64,000 bases of DNA from Streptomyces sp. NBC_00569 (GTDB lineage Bacteria > Actinomycetota > Actinomycetes > Streptomycetales > Streptomycetaceae), in NCBI RefSeq assembly GCF_036345255.1, contig NZ_CP107783.1:3459501-3523500 (forward strand), in the 5' to 3' direction. Below are positions 31,558 to 40,459 of this stretch, piece after piece. The position numbers and the translations under genes are program-made. Within the stretch, counting starts at the first letter, position 1. Each line of letters starts with the position of its first letter. The notes beneath the pieces are model-generated. The model had not been told where the DNA came from and searched no databases. It saw nothing but the letters and a program-made list of their open reading frames with translations.

Positions 31558-32355
31558 TCAAACTGCCTTGTTCTTACGCTTGCCGACCAGCATCGCGGCA
31601 AGGACGAGCAGCACGGCGACGATGAACATCGCCGTACCGATGACATTGATCTGAACGGGCGTACCGCGCTGCGCCGATCCCCAGACGAACATGGGGAAGG
31701 TCACGGTCGAGCCCGCGTTGAAGTTGGTGATGATGAAGTCGTCGAAGGAGAGCGCGAAGGCGAGCAGCGCTCCCGCGGCGATGCCCGGCGCGGCGATCGG
31801 CAGGGTGACCCGTACGAAGGTCTGGACGGGACCGGCGTAGAGGTCCTGGGCGGCCTGTTCGAGGCGCGGGTCCATCGACATGACGCGCGCCTTGACGGCC
31901 GTCACGACGAAGCTGAGGCAGAACATGATGTGGGCGATGAGGATCGTCCAGAAGCCGAGCTGCGCGCCCATGTTGAGGAAGAGCGTGAGCAGCGAGGCGG
32001 CCATGACGACCTCGGGCATCGCCATCGGCAGGAAGATCAGCGAGTTCACGGCGCCGCGGGCGCGGAAGCGGTAGCGGACCAGGGCGAAGGCGATCATCGT
32101 GCCGAGGACGGTGGCGCCGATGGTCGCCCACAGGGCGATCTGGAGGCTCAGCGACAGTGAGCCGCACATGTCGGCGACGCCGCAGGGGTTCGTCCACGCG
32201 TCGAGCGAGAACTCCTGCCATTCGTAGTTGAAGCGCCCCTTCGGCTTGTTGAAGGAGAACACCGTCACGATGACGTTGGGCAGGAGCAGATAGCCGAGGG
32301 TGACCAGACCCGCGATGACGACGAGATTGCGGCGCAGCCAGCGTACGAAGGGCAT
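31558..32355 (-). CDS. potC: Spermidine/putrescine-type ABC permease (PotC-like)
   Basis: A 265-residue membrane protein with six predicted helices. The first (LVVIAGLVTLGYLLLPNVIV) is followed by a periplasmic loop with WQEFSLDAWTN, typical of PotC; the EAA loop is DPRLEQAAQDLYAGPVQTFV. The C-terminal FALSFDDFIITNFNAG is strongly conserved in PotC. It joins potB at 32355 with a one-base overlap of start and stop, showing coupling. Confidence 0.9.
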   Translation of the reverse strand: MPFVRWLRRNLVVIAGLVTLGYLLLPNVIVTVFSFNKPKGRFNYEWQEFSLDAWTNPCGVADMCGSLSLSLQIALWATIGATVLGTMIAFALVRYRFRARGAVNSLIFLPMAMPEVVMAASLLTLFLNMGAQLGFWTILIAHIMFCLSFVVTAVKARVMSMDPRLEQAAQDLYAGPVQTFVRVTLPIAAPGIAAGALLAFALSFDDFIITNFNAGSTVTFPMFVWGSAQRGTPVQINVIGTAMFIVAVLLVLAAMLVGKRKNKAV

Positions 32356-33290
32356 CAGACCAAGTCCTCCGTTCCGGACCGGCGTATATAGACGGTGACC
32401 ATGATCAGGATCGCGGCCATCAGGATGAAGGAGAGCGCCGCCGCCGTCGGGTAGTCCAGGATGCGCAGGAACTGCGTCTGGATGACGTTGCCGACCATGC
32501 GGGTGTCGGTGGAGCCGAGCAGGTCCGCGTTGACGTAGTCACCGGCGGCGGGGATGAAGGTGAGCAGCGTGCCGGAGACGACGCCCGGCATGGAGAGCGG
32601 GAACGTCACCTTGCGGAACGTGGTGGCGGGCGTGGCGTACAGGTCGCCCGCGGCCTCGTGCAGCCGGCCGTCGATGCGCTCCAGCGAGGTGTAGAGCGGC
32701 AGGATCATGAACGGCAGGAAGTTGTACGTGAGTCCGCAGATCACGGCGAGCGGGGTCGCGAGGACGCGGTTCCCGTCCGTCATGCCGATCCAGCTCGTGA
32801 CGTCCAGGATGTGCAGGCTGTTGAGCGTGCTGACGACCGGGCCGCTGTCGGACAGGATCGTCTTCCAGGCCAGCGTGCGGATCAGGAAGCTGGTGAAGAA
32901 CGGCGCGATGACGAGGATGAGGACGACGTTGCGCCAGCGTCCCGCGCGAAAGGCGATGAGGTAGGCCAGCGGGTAGCCGAGCGCCAGGCACAGGATCGTG
33001 GCGGCGCCCGCGTACAGCACCGAGCGCAGGAACTGCGGCCAGTAGTCGCCGAGCGCGTCCCAGTAGGTCGCGAAGTGCCAGGTGACCTTGAAGCCGTCCT
33101 CCAGGGAGCCCGTCTGGATCGACGTGGACGCCTGGTAGACCATCGGCAGGGCGAAGAAGACGACCAGCCACAGGAGGCCGGGCAGCAGCAGCCAGTACGG
33201 GACGAGGCGGCCGCGCTTGCGCGGCGGGCGCGCGGTCTTGGCGGCCGGCGGTGCCGGCGGCGCCGCGGGGGTGTCGGTGACGGTCGTCAT
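32355..33290 (-). CDS. potB: Spermidine/putrescine-type ABC permease (PotB-like)
   Basis: A 311-residue membrane subunit. A short Pro/Ala-rich, basic N-terminus precedes helix one (YWLLLPGLLWLVVFFALPMV). The EAA-type loop LHEAAGDLYATPATTFRKVT and the PotB block PFMILPLYTSLERID are clear. The start at 33290 overlaps the potA stop by four bases. Confidence 0.9.
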   Translation of the reverse strand: MTTVTDTPAAPPAPPAAKTARPPRKRGRLVPYWLLLPGLLWLVVFFALPMVYQASTSIQTGSLEDGFKVTWHFATYWDALGDYWPQFLRSVLYAGAATILCLALGYPLAYLIAFRAGRWRNVVLILVIAPFFTSFLIRTLAWKTILSDSGPVVSTLNSLHILDVTSWIGMTDGNRVLATPLAVICGLTYNFLPFMILPLYTSLERIDGRLHEAAGDLYATPATTFRKVTFPLSMPGVVSGTLLTFIPAAGDYVNADLLGSTDTRMVGNVIQTQFLRILDYPTAAALSFILMAAILIMVTVYIRRSGTEDLV

Positions 33291-34441
33291 GCGGCGGCGT
33301 CCTCCTCGACCTTCGCGGCGCCCGCCTCGATGTCCTGGGCGGCGTCGAGGCCGAAGGTGTGCGCGGGGTTCCAGTGCAGGACGACCTCGGCGCCGGGGGC
33401 GAGCCGGCTGTCGCGCTCGATGTTCTGGGAGTAGACCTCGAAGGAGTCGCACAGCGGGCTGTCGATGACGTACTGCGTGGAGACGCCGATGAAGCTGCTG
33501 TCGGCGACGCGGCCGGTGATGCGGTTGCGGCCGTCGGGTATGGAACCCGCGTCGTCGGCGTGGGTGAGGGAGATCTTCTCGGGGCGCACGCCGACGAGGA
33601 CCTTCCCGCCGGTGGTGGCGGCGGCCGTACAGCGGGCGGCGGGCAGGACGAGCTTGCCGTCGCCGGCCTTCAGGGTGAGGTCCTCGCCGCTGCGGCCGGC
33701 CACCTCGGCCTCGATGAAGTTCGACGTGCCGAGGAAGTTGGCGACGAACGTGGAACCCGGGTTCTCGTACAGGTCGGCCGGGGCGCCCAGCTGTTCGACG
33801 CGGCCCGCGTTCATCACGGCGACGGTGTCGGCCATGGTCATGGCCTCCTCCTGGTCGTGCGTGACATGGACGAACGTGATGCCCACCTCGGTCTGGATGC
33901 GCTTGAGTTCGAGCTGCATCTGGCGGCGCAGCTTGAGGTCGAGGGCGCCCAGCGGCTCGTCGAGGAGCAGCACCTTGGGGTGGTTGATCAGGGCGCGCGC
34001 CACGGCGACGCGCTGCTGCTGGCCACCGGAGAGCTGGTGCGGCTTCTTGCGGGCCTGCTCGCCGAGCTGGACCAGGTCGAGCATCTCCCCGACCTGCTTC
34101 TTCACGGACTTGATGCCGCGTCGGCGCAGGCCGAAGGCGACGTTCTCGAAGATGTCGAGGTGCGGGAACAGCGCGTACGACTGGAAGACGGTGTTCACCG
34201 GGCGCTTGTAGGGGGGCAGCGCGGTGACGTCCTGGTCGCCGAGCATGACCGTGCCGGAGCTGGGCTCCTCGAGCCCCGCGATCATCCGCAGGGTCGTGGT
34301 CTTGCCGCAGCCCGAGGCGCCGAGGAGGGCGAAGAAGGAGCCCTGCGGCACGGTCAGGTCCAGCGGCTTGACGGCGGTGAAGGAGCCGTAGGTCTTGCTG
34401 ATCCCGGCAAGGCGGACGTCGCCGCCGTTTTCTGTCGTCAT
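33287..34441 (-). CDS. potA: Polyamine ABC transporter ATPase (PotA-like)
   Basis: A 384-residue importer ATPase. Walker A is [13 protein letters not shown], the signature is [15 protein letters not shown], Walker B is [12 protein letters not shown] and the switch is [13 protein letters not shown]-terminal TOBE-type regulatory domain ([17 protein letters not shown]) follows, as in the PotA/UgpC group. The ATG at 34441 is used; an upstream TTG at 34453 is also possible and neither has a strong ribosome-binding site. It lies 49 bp after potD. Confidence 0.93.
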   Translation of the reverse strand: MTTENGGDVRLAGISKTYGSFTAVKPLDLTVPQGSFFALLGASGCGKTTTLRMIAGLEEPSSGTVMLGDQDVTALPPYKRPVNTVFQSYALFPHLDIFENVAFGLRRRGIKSVKKQVGEMLDLVQLGEQARKKPHQLSGGQQQRVAVARALINHPKVLLLDEPLGALDLKLRRQMQLELKRIQTEVGITFVHVTHDQEEAMTMADTVAVMNAGRVEQLGAPADLYENPGSTFVANFLGTSNFIEAEVAGRSGEDLTLKAGDGKLVLPAARCTAAATTGGKVLVGVRPEKISLTHADDAGSIPDGRNRITGRVADSSFIGVSTQYVIDSPLCDSFEVYSQNIERDSRLAPGAEVVLHWNPAHTFGLDAAQDIEAGAAKVEEDAAA

Positions 34442-34489
34442 GGTGCAGTCCAAGGAGTCGAGGGGGCAGGGGGCTCGGTGCTGCGGGTC

Positions 34490-35737
34490 TCACGCGCCGG
34501 TGAGCTGGGCGAACTTCTCTTCGAACGCCTTCTCTTCCTTGGAGGTGAGAGAGCGGAAACCGTGCGCCTTGGCGCTCATGGTCTTGTCGGGAACGATCAG
34601 AGGGTCGTTCGCGATCTTCTTGTCGATCTTGGCGAGTTCGGGCTTCACGCCGTCGACGGGGGTGACGTAATTGATCCAGGCGGCCAGCTCGGCGGCGACC
34701 GGAGGCTCGTAGTAGTAGTCGATGAGCCTTTCGGCGTTCGTCTTGTGACGGGCCTTGTTGGGGATCAGCATGTTGTCCGTCCCGTACATGAAACCGCTGT
34801 CGGGGATGTGGAACTTGATGTCGGGGTTGTCGACCTGGAGCTGCACGATGTCGCCCGACCAGGCGAGACAGGCCGCGAGGTCGCCCTTGCTCAGGTCGGA
34901 GATGTAGTCGTTGCCGGTGAAGCGGCGGACCTGGTTGCTGTCGACGGCCTTCTGCATCCGGGCTATGGCCGCGTCGAAGTCGTCGGACGTGAAGGTGCCC
35001 GGGTCCTTGCCCATGTCGAGCAGCGTCATTCCGACGGTGTCCCGCATCTCGGAGAGCAGGCCGACCTTGCCCTTCAGCTTGGGGTCGTCGAACAGCTGCG
35101 AGACCGAGGTGACCTCCCTGCCGTTCGTGGCCTTGGTGTTGTACGCGACGACCACGGCGATGCCCTGCCACGGGTACGAGTAGGCGCGGCCCGGGTCCCA
35201 GTCGGGGTTGCGGAACTGGGAGGACAGGTTCGCGTACGCGTGGGGCAGGTTGGCCGGGTCGAGCTTCTGGACCCAGCCGAAGCGGATCAGCCGGGCGGCC
35301 AGCCAGTCGGTGAGGACGATGATGTCCCGGCCGGTGTCCTGGCCCGCCGCGAGCTGCGGCTTGATCTTGCCGAAGAACTCGACGTTGTCGTTGATGTCCT
35401 CGGTGTACTTGACCTGTATCCCGGTGCGCTTGGTGAACGCGTCCAGGGAGGGCCGGTGCTTCTCGTCGTCGCTGAGGTCGATGTACTCGGTCCAGTTGGA
35501 GAAGTTGACCACCTTCTCCTTGGCCGAGTGGTCCTCGGACGAGACACCGCCCTGGCTCTTGCTCGCCGCGGGGATGCCGCAGGCGCTCAGCGACCCGATC
35601 CCGCCGACGGCGAGCGCGCCGCCCGCGGAGGCGCGCAGCAGGGAACGGCGGGTCATGGCCGCCCTGCCGTTGCGGAAACTGCGCCGCATGGCGGCGAGTT
35701 GTACCGGGGACAGGCTGTCGGACTCGTACTGCTCCAT
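34490..35737 (-). CDS. potD: Polyamine-binding lipoprotein (PotD-like), Tat type
   Basis: A 415-residue solute-binding protein. A 30-residue N-terminal extension precedes a Tat signal (MTRRSLLRASAGGALAVGG) and lipobox LSACG, so it is exported folded and lipidated. The mature part has the PotD pattern VNFSNWTEYIDLS and FTKRTGIQVKYTEDINDN, and FTGNDYISDLSKGDLAACLA. It feeds the potABC importer downstream. A second PotD-like gene elsewhere in the window has the same Tat signal but no transporter genes. Confidence 0.92.
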   Translation of the reverse strand: MEQYESDSLSPVQLAAMRRSFRNGRAAMTRRSLLRASAGGALAVGGIGSLSACGIPAASKSQGGVSSEDHSAKEKVVNFSNWTEYIDLSDDEKHRPSLDAFTKRTGIQVKYTEDINDNVEFFGKIKPQLAAGQDTGRDIIVLTDWLAARLIRFGWVQKLDPANLPHAYANLSSQFRNPDWDPGRAYSYPWQGIAVVVAYNTKATNGREVTSVSQLFDDPKLKGKVGLLSEMRDTVGMTLLDMGKDPGTFTSDDFDAAIARMQKAVDSNQVRRFTGNDYISDLSKGDLAACLAWSGDIVQLQVDNPDIKFHIPDSGFMYGTDNMLIPNKARHKTNAERLIDYYYEPPVAAELAAWINYVTPVDGVKPELAKIDKKIANDPLIVPDKTMSAKAHGFRSLTSKEEKAFEEKFAQLTGA

Positions 35738-35782
35738 GCGCTTGGATGCCCTTTCGGGAGGGTCCCTTGCGGGAGGGTGTGC

Positions 35783-35802
35783 GGCCGCCCCGAAGGGCGG
35801 CC
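35783..35802 (-). terminator. UUCG-loop hairpin between the aldehyde dehydrogenase and potD
   Basis: On the minus strand GGCCGCCC-TTCG-GGGCGGCC forms an 8-bp stem closed by a very stable UUCG tetraloop. It lies 7 bp after the upstream gene's stop. It may stabilise the upstream message or limit readthrough into the pot genes. Confidence 0.6.
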
Positions 35803-35808
35803 CGATGA

Positions 35809-37338
35809 CTATCGGTCCCCGAAGATCGTGCGGTGCCAGTCCTTCCGGGCGACCGCGGTGTTGTCGAACATGACGTGCTTGATCTGCGTGTACTCCTCGA
35901 AGGAGTAGGCAGACATGTCCTTGCCGAAGCCGGACGCCTTGTAGCCACCGTGCGGCATCTCGCTGAGGATCGGGATGTGGTCGTTGACCCAGACGCAGCC
36001 CGCCTTGATGTCGCGGGTGGCGCGGTTCGCCCGGAACACGTCCCTGGTCCAGGCCGAGGCGGCCAGGCCGTAGGGGGTGTCGTTGGCGAGGCGGATGCCC
36101 TCGTCGTCGCTGTCGAAGGGCAGCACGACGAGCACCGGACCGAAGATCTCGGCCTGGACGATCTCACTGTCCTGGGCGGCGTCCGCGACGAGGGTCGGCC
36201 GGTAGTACGCCCCCTGCTCGAGGTCGCCCTGGGGGATGACGCCGCCGGCGACCACGCGCGCGTAGGAGCGGGCCCGGTCGACGAATCCGGCGACGCGGTC
36301 GCGCTGGGCGTGCGAGATCAGCGGGCCGAGGTCGGTGTCCGGGGCGAACGGGTCGCCGACCCGGATGCCCTCCATGAGGTCGGCCACGCCCTGCACGAAG
36401 GCGTCGTAGAGGGGGCGCTGCACGTACGCGCGCGTGGCGGCGGTGCAGTCCTGGCCCGTGTTGATGAGGGCGCCCGCGACCGCGCCGTGCACGGCGGCCT
36501 CCAGGTCGGCGTCGTCGAACACGACGAACGGCGCCTTGCCGCCGAGCTCCAGATGCAGCCGCTTCACGGTGGAGGTGGCGATCTCGGCGACGCGCTTGCC
36601 GACGCCCGTCGACCCGGTGAAGGAGGTCATGGCGACGTCGGGGTGTCCGACGAGGTGCTCGCCGGCGTCCCTGCCCGCGCCCGTGACGATGTTGACGACA
36701 CCGTCGGGGATGCCCGCCTCGGTCGCGGCCTGCGCGAACAGGAGGGAGGTGAGCGGGGTCAGCTCGGCGGGCTTGAGCACGATGGTGTTGCCCGCCGCGA
36801 TCGCCGGAAGGACCTTCCAGGCGGCCATCTGGAGCGGGTAGTTCCAGGGAGCGATGGACCCGACGACACCGATGGCTTCGCGCCGCACGTACGAGGTGTG
36901 GTCGCCGCTGTACTCGCCGGCGGACTGGCCCTGGAGGTGCCGGGCGGCGCCCGCGAAGAACGCGGTGTTGTCGACGGTCCCGGGGACGTCGAACTCGCGG
37001 CTCAGCTTGAGGGGCTTGCCGCACTGCAGGGACTCGGCCTGCGCGAGGTCCTCGGCGTGCTCGGCCAGGACGCCCGCGAAGCGGTGCATCGCGTCGGAAC
37101 GCTCGCCCGGCGTGGCGCCGGCCCAGCCGGGGAAGGCCTCGCGGGCCGCGGCCACGGCGGCGTCGACGTCCTCGGTGCCGGCCAGTTCGTACGTGTAGAC
37201 GTCCTGGCCCGTGGCCGGGTCGACGACTGCGTGGGTGCGGCCGGATGTGCCCTTGGTGAGACGGCCCGCGATGTACTGGGCGCCCTCGGCGAACCGGTCC
37301 TGGGCCTGGAAGCGGGTGCTGTTGCCAGGGTTGTGCAT
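35809..37338 (-). CDS. Gamma-aminobutyraldehyde dehydrogenase-type enzyme (polyamine operon)
   Basis: A 509-residue ALDH. The cofactor and catalytic blocks are GSIAPWNYPLQMAAWKVLPA, MTSFTGSTGVGKRVAEIA, HLELGGKAPFVVFDDADLEA (general base Glu) and LINTGQDCTAATRAYVQR (nucleophile Cys). The CTAATR block and the end HGGYKASGFGKDMSAYSFEE place it with aminobutyraldehyde/betaine aldehyde dehydrogenases. It heads the potD-A-B-C-oxidase operon, so its substrate is probably the aldehyde from (glutamyl)putrescine. It is about 30 residues longer than its paralogue at 43-44 kb. Confidence 0.9.
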   Translation of the reverse strand: MHNPGNSTRFQAQDRFAEGAQYIAGRLTKGTSGRTHAVVDPATGQDVYTYELAGTEDVDAAVAAAREAFPGWAGATPGERSDAMHRFAGVLAEHAEDLAQAESLQCGKPLKLSREFDVPGTVDNTAFFAGAARHLQGQSAGEYSGDHTSYVRREAIGVVGSIAPWNYPLQMAAWKVLPAIAAGNTIVLKPAELTPLTSLLFAQAATEAGIPDGVVNIVTGAGRDAGEHLVGHPDVAMTSFTGSTGVGKRVAEIATSTVKRLHLELGGKAPFVVFDDADLEAAVHGAVAGALINTGQDCTAATRAYVQRPLYDAFVQGVADLMEGIRVGDPFAPDTDLGPLISHAQRDRVAGFVDRARSYARVVAGGVIPQGDLEQGAYYRPTLVADAAQDSEIVQAEIFGPVLVVLPFDSDDEGIRLANDTPYGLAASAWTRDVFRANRATRDIKAGCVWVNDHIPILSEMPHGGYKASGFGKDMSAYSFEEYTQIKHVMFDNTAVARKDWHRTIFGDR

Positions 37339-37428
37339 TATCGCTCTCCTCCGCCGGAAGCCCCGTCCCGCGGGGCCGGCGTAGCTCCAGCTCGATTTGA
37401 GTGCCGATCCTGACAGAGGCGATGTACT

Positions 37429-37451
37429 GCAACAAGTGATTCCGTTGTTGC
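37429..37451. promoter_or_regulatory. Inverted repeat upstream of the aldehyde dehydrogenase/pot operon
   Basis: GCAACAA-N9-TTGTTGC is a perfect 7-bp inverted repeat about 90 bp before the minus-strand ATG at 37338 and 65 bp before the plus-strand NADAR gene, in an AT-richer patch. A regulator site is plausible; the protein is unknown. Confidence 0.4.
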
Positions 37452-37515
37452 CTTTTGGTTACGCGACGGAATCTGTCGACCAGGTGTCGAGTCCCCCTGA
37501 AGAACCAAGGACGGA

Positions 37516-38133
37516 GTGTCCGTGGTGCGTGCCAGACTCGCGTGCATGGGGAAGATCGACAGGCTTGAGGGGAACGCGCCCATCCACGATCGGGACTCGC
37601 TGGTCAGGGCGGTGGAAGCGGGTGTACGGGTCAAGTACCTGCACTTCTGGGGGCACACGCCGCGGGCGGACGGCACGGTCGGGGCGAGCTGCCTCAGTCA
37701 GTGGTGGGTCGCGCCGTTCACGGTGGACGGGGTCGAGTACGCGACGGCCGAGCACCGGATGATGGCCGCGAAGGCCCGGCTGTTCGGGGACGCGGAGGCC
37801 GAGCGCCGAGCCGTCGGGGCGGCCCATCCCTCACAGGCCAAGAAGGCGGGGCGCCTCGTGCGCGGCTTCGACGAGGACGTCTGGGCGCGCGAGCGGTTCG
37901 GGATCGTCGTCGAGGGCAGCGTGCACAAGTTCGCGGCGCACGCGGATCTGCGGGAGTTCCTGCTCGGGACGGGCGAGCGTGTTCTGGTCGAGGCCAGCCC
38001 GCTCGACCGCGTGTGGGGCATCGGACTCGCGGCCGACGCGGAGGCCGCCGGCGACCCGAGGCGATGGCGTGGGCCCAATCTGCTCGGGTTCGCGCTGATG
38101 GCGGCGCGCGAGCGGCTGGCGGACCGGGCCTGA
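37516..38133 (+). CDS. NADAR family protein (YbiA-like)
   Basis: A 205-residue NADAR-domain protein. The fold signature is seen in LHFWGHTPRADGTVG, LSQWWVAPFTVDGVEYATAE, HRMMAAKARLFGDAEA, and the C-terminal VEASPLDRVWGIGLAA and WRGPNLLGFALM blocks. NADAR domains act on ADP-ribosylated or riboflavin-type intermediates through N-glycosidase or ADP-ribosyl hydrolase activity. No toxin or NAD-related partner lies beside it. The GTG at 37516 has AAGG eight bases upstream; an in-frame ATG at 37546 (MGKIDRLEGN) is an alternative. Confidence 0.85.
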   Translation: MSVVRARLACMGKIDRLEGNAPIHDRDSLVRAVEAGVRVKYLHFWGHTPRADGTVGASCLSQWWVAPFTVDGVEYATAEHRMMAAKARLFGDAEAERRAVGAAHPSQAKKAGRLVRGFDEDVWARERFGIVVEGSVHKFAAHADLREFLLGTGERVLVEASPLDRVWGIGLAADAEAAGDPRRWRGPNLLGFALMAARERLADRA

Positions 38134-38154
38134 CGGCCCGGCCCCCGTCACCGA

Positions 38155-38229
38155 TGTTCTGCTTGCCGGTGTTCTGCCTACCGGTGTCCTGCGCCTCGAT
38201 GTCTTACGTGCCGGTGTCCTGCCGGCACG
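38155..38229. repeat. Five degenerate 15-bp tandem repeats
   Basis: Five adjoining 15-bp units, from TGTTCTGCTTGCCGG through TGTTCTGCCTACCGG to TGTCCTGCCGGCACG, fill the gap between two convergent genes. A sixth unit (38230-38244) is barely recognisable. Confidence 0.7.
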
Positions 38230-38248
38230 TAACCTGCGGGTCTCCGGC

Positions 38249-39268
38249 CTACCGGGCGGCGGAGTAGCCGCCGTCGTCGCTGCTGTCGCTCGACGAGTTG
38301 CTGTCGGCGATGACGAAGAACATCAGGACCAGCGCGAGCACCAGTCCGCCGATGCCGCAGATCAGTCCGGCCAGTGCCTGGCCCCGGTTCGTGGCCTCGC
38401 CCCGGGTCGCCTTCGCACGGCCGATGGCGCCGAAGATGATGGCGAGGATCCCGACCACGATCGCGATCGGCCACAGAATGAATCCCACGGCCGAGATGAT
38501 CCCGAGCGTCAGGGCGGCGACGCCCATACCGTTCGCGGGACGCGGCTGCATCCCGGGCCAGCCGTAGCCGGGACCACCGTAGGGCATCGGGGCCGGGCCG
38601 GTCGCCGCGTGGTGTCCGTAGCCGTAAGGGGCGGCCGGGTAGCCGTAGTGCATCTGCCCGGGCCCGTCGGGCGAGACGGGCGGCGGGGGCACGGGTTCTC
38701 CGGGCGGCGCGAAGGGGTTGGCGCTCGGTGCCCAGGGGGCACCGGCCTGCGGCGCCGGGTAACCGGGAGGCATCGCGTAGGGGGCACCCGGCGGCTGGGC
38801 GTGTGCGTACGGGTGCGGGTGCTGCGGCTGTTGTGACCAGGGGCCGGGGGCCGGCGCGGCGCCCGGGGAGGGCGGGGCGAACGGGTTGTACGGCTCGCCG
38901 GGCGGAGTGGGCGAGGACGGGGACGACGGCGCGGCGAAGGCGTCCACCTGCGTCTCGGCGTGCGACGGCGGCCTGAACGGGTCCACCGGCGTCTCCCCCT
39001 GCGACGGCGGGGCGAACGGATGCGCGGGCGCCTGAGCAGCCGGCCCGGCGGCGTTCTGCGGCACCGCGTCCCGCGGGCCCGGGTCCGCCTGGGCGGCCGG
39101 GGCCGCCCACGGGTCCGGGTCCCGTTTCCCCAGGGACACCCTGCTCGCGGGCGGGTCCCCCGCACCCCGGTCCCCCGGCCCTGTCCCCGTCCCCGTCCCC
39201 CGCTCCGGCGAAGTGACCGGACCGTCGGCGCCCTCGGCGCCCTCTCTGCCCTCTGTGTCCTCGGACAT
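38249..39268 (-). CDS. DUF4190 membrane protein with long Pro/Ala-rich N-terminus
   Basis: A 339-residue protein. The first 230 or so residues are low-complexity and rich in Pro, Ala, Gly and Gln with repeated NPFAPP and DPFRPP units. Two membrane helices near the C-terminus (MGVAALTLGIISAVGFILWP and IAIVVGILAIIFGAIGRAKA) with a third (ALAGLICGIGGLVLALVLMF) match DUF4190, and the end is a Ser/Asp-rich tail. Function unknown. The ATG at 39268 (MSEDTEG) has AAGGGGA upstream; a GTG at 39295 is possible. It is divergent from the deaminase gene. Confidence 0.75.
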   Translation of the reverse strand: MSEDTEGREGAEGADGPVTSPERGTGTGTGPGDRGAGDPPASRVSLGKRDPDPWAAPAAQADPGPRDAVPQNAAGPAAQAPAHPFAPPSQGETPVDPFRPPSHAETQVDAFAAPSSPSSPTPPGEPYNPFAPPSPGAAPAPGPWSQQPQHPHPYAHAQPPGAPYAMPPGYPAPQAGAPWAPSANPFAPPGEPVPPPPVSPDGPGQMHYGYPAAPYGYGHHAATGPAPMPYGGPGYGWPGMQPRPANGMGVAALTLGIISAVGFILWPIAIVVGILAIIFGAIGRAKATRGEATNRGQALAGLICGIGGLVLALVLMFFVIADSNSSSDSSDDGGYSAAR

Positions 39269-39403
39269 CGCTCGCTCGTCCCCTTCTTCTCCCACCCAGA
39301 CGTCCCGTCATGCTACGGCCGCCGCCGGGGCGTGGCCGGGGCACGCCTACGATGACTGCGACCCACCGATCAGCCGATCAACCAAGTTCCTGGGGAGGAA
39401 TCC

Positions 39404-40438
39404 GTGACCGATCTGCATGCCTTTATCGCCGGACTGCCAAAGGCAGAGCTGCATGTGCACCACGTCGGCTCGGCGTCCCCCCGGATCGTCTCCACGCTCG
39501 CGGCCCGCCACCCGGACTCCAAGGTCCCCACGGACCCCGAGGCGCTGGCCGACTACTTCACGTTCACGGACTTCGCGCACTTCATCGACGTATACCTCTC
39601 GGTCGTCGACCTCGTGCGCACTCCGGAGGACGTCCGCCTCCTCACGTTCGAGGTCGCACGGGACCTGGCCCGGCAGAACGTGCGCTACGCCGAGCTGACC
39701 ATCACCCCGTACTCCTCCGTCCGCCGCGGCATCGACGAGTACGCCTTCATGGAGGCGATCGAGGACGCCCGCAAGGCGGCCGAGGCCGAGTTCGGCACCG
39801 TGCTGCGCTGGTGCTTCGACATCCCCGGCGAGGCCGGGCTCGAGTCCGCCGAGGAGACCGTGCGGCTCGCGACCACCGACACGATCCGCCCGGAGGGCCT
39901 GGTCTCCTTCGGGCTCGGCGGTCCCGAGATCGGCGTGCCGCGACCCCAGTTCAAGCCGTACTTCGACCGCGCGATCGCCGCGGGCCTGCACTCCGTGCCG
40001 CACGCCGGCGAGACGACGGGCCCCGGGACGGTCTGGGACGCGCTGGTCCACCTCGGCGCCGAACGCATCGGCCACGGCACGACCTCCGCCCAGGACCCGA
40101 AGCTCCTCGCCCACCTCGCCGAGCACCGCATCCCGCTCGAGGTCTGCCCGACGTCGAACATCGCGACGCGCGCCGTGAAGACCCTCGACGAGCACCCCAT
40201 CAGGCAGTTCGTCGACGCCGGGGTCGTCGTCACCGTCAACTCCGACGACCCGCCGATGTTCGGCACGGACCTCAACAGCGAGTACGCCGTCGCCGCCCGC
40301 CTCCTCGACCTCGACGAGCGGGGCGTGGCCGCGCTCGCCAGGAACGCGGTGGACGCGTCGTTCCTGGACGAGCCGGGCAAGGCCCGTATCGCCGCGGAGA
40401 TCGAGACCTACACGGACACGTGGCTCGCCCGGGCATGA
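39404..40438 (+). CDS. Aminodeoxyfutalosine deaminase / adenosine deaminase family
   Basis: A 344-residue metal-dependent deaminase of the ADA superfamily. The zinc site is HVHHVG near residue 17, HAGETTGPG, and SDDPPMFGTDLNSEY with the Asp pair; EIGVPRPQF and LEVCPTSNIATRAV complete the pattern. The HVHHVGSASPR start resembles the streptomycete enzymes shown to deaminate 6-aminodeoxyfutalosine in the futalosine route to menaquinone, as opposed to true adenosine deaminases, but this recall could not be checked. The GTG at 39404 has GGGGAGGA six bases upstream. A glycerophosphodiesterase gene follows 21 bp later. Confidence 0.85.
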   Translation: MTDLHAFIAGLPKAELHVHHVGSASPRIVSTLAARHPDSKVPTDPEALADYFTFTDFAHFIDVYLSVVDLVRTPEDVRLLTFEVARDLARQNVRYAELTITPYSSVRRGIDEYAFMEAIEDARKAAEAEFGTVLRWCFDIPGEAGLESAEETVRLATTDTIRPEGLVSFGLGGPEIGVPRPQFKPYFDRAIAAGLHSVPHAGETTGPGTVWDALVHLGAERIGHGTTSAQDPKLLAHLAEHRIPLEVCPTSNIATRAVKTLDEHPIRQFVDAGVVVTVNSDDPPMFGTDLNSEYAVAARLLDLDERGVAALARNAVDASFLDEPGKARIAAEIETYTDTWLARA

Positions 40439-40459
40439 CCGGCTGACCACAATGAGGCC

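Noticed and set aside
32355..36167. Very long minus-strand frame of 1,270 codons across potB, potA and potD
   Set aside because: Only its last 311 residues (PotB) make sense; the rest is an Arg/Pro-rich out-of-frame reading of potA and potD.
38155..38229. CRISPR array
   Set aside because: The units are 15 bp, adjoining and degenerate, with no spacers and no cas genes.
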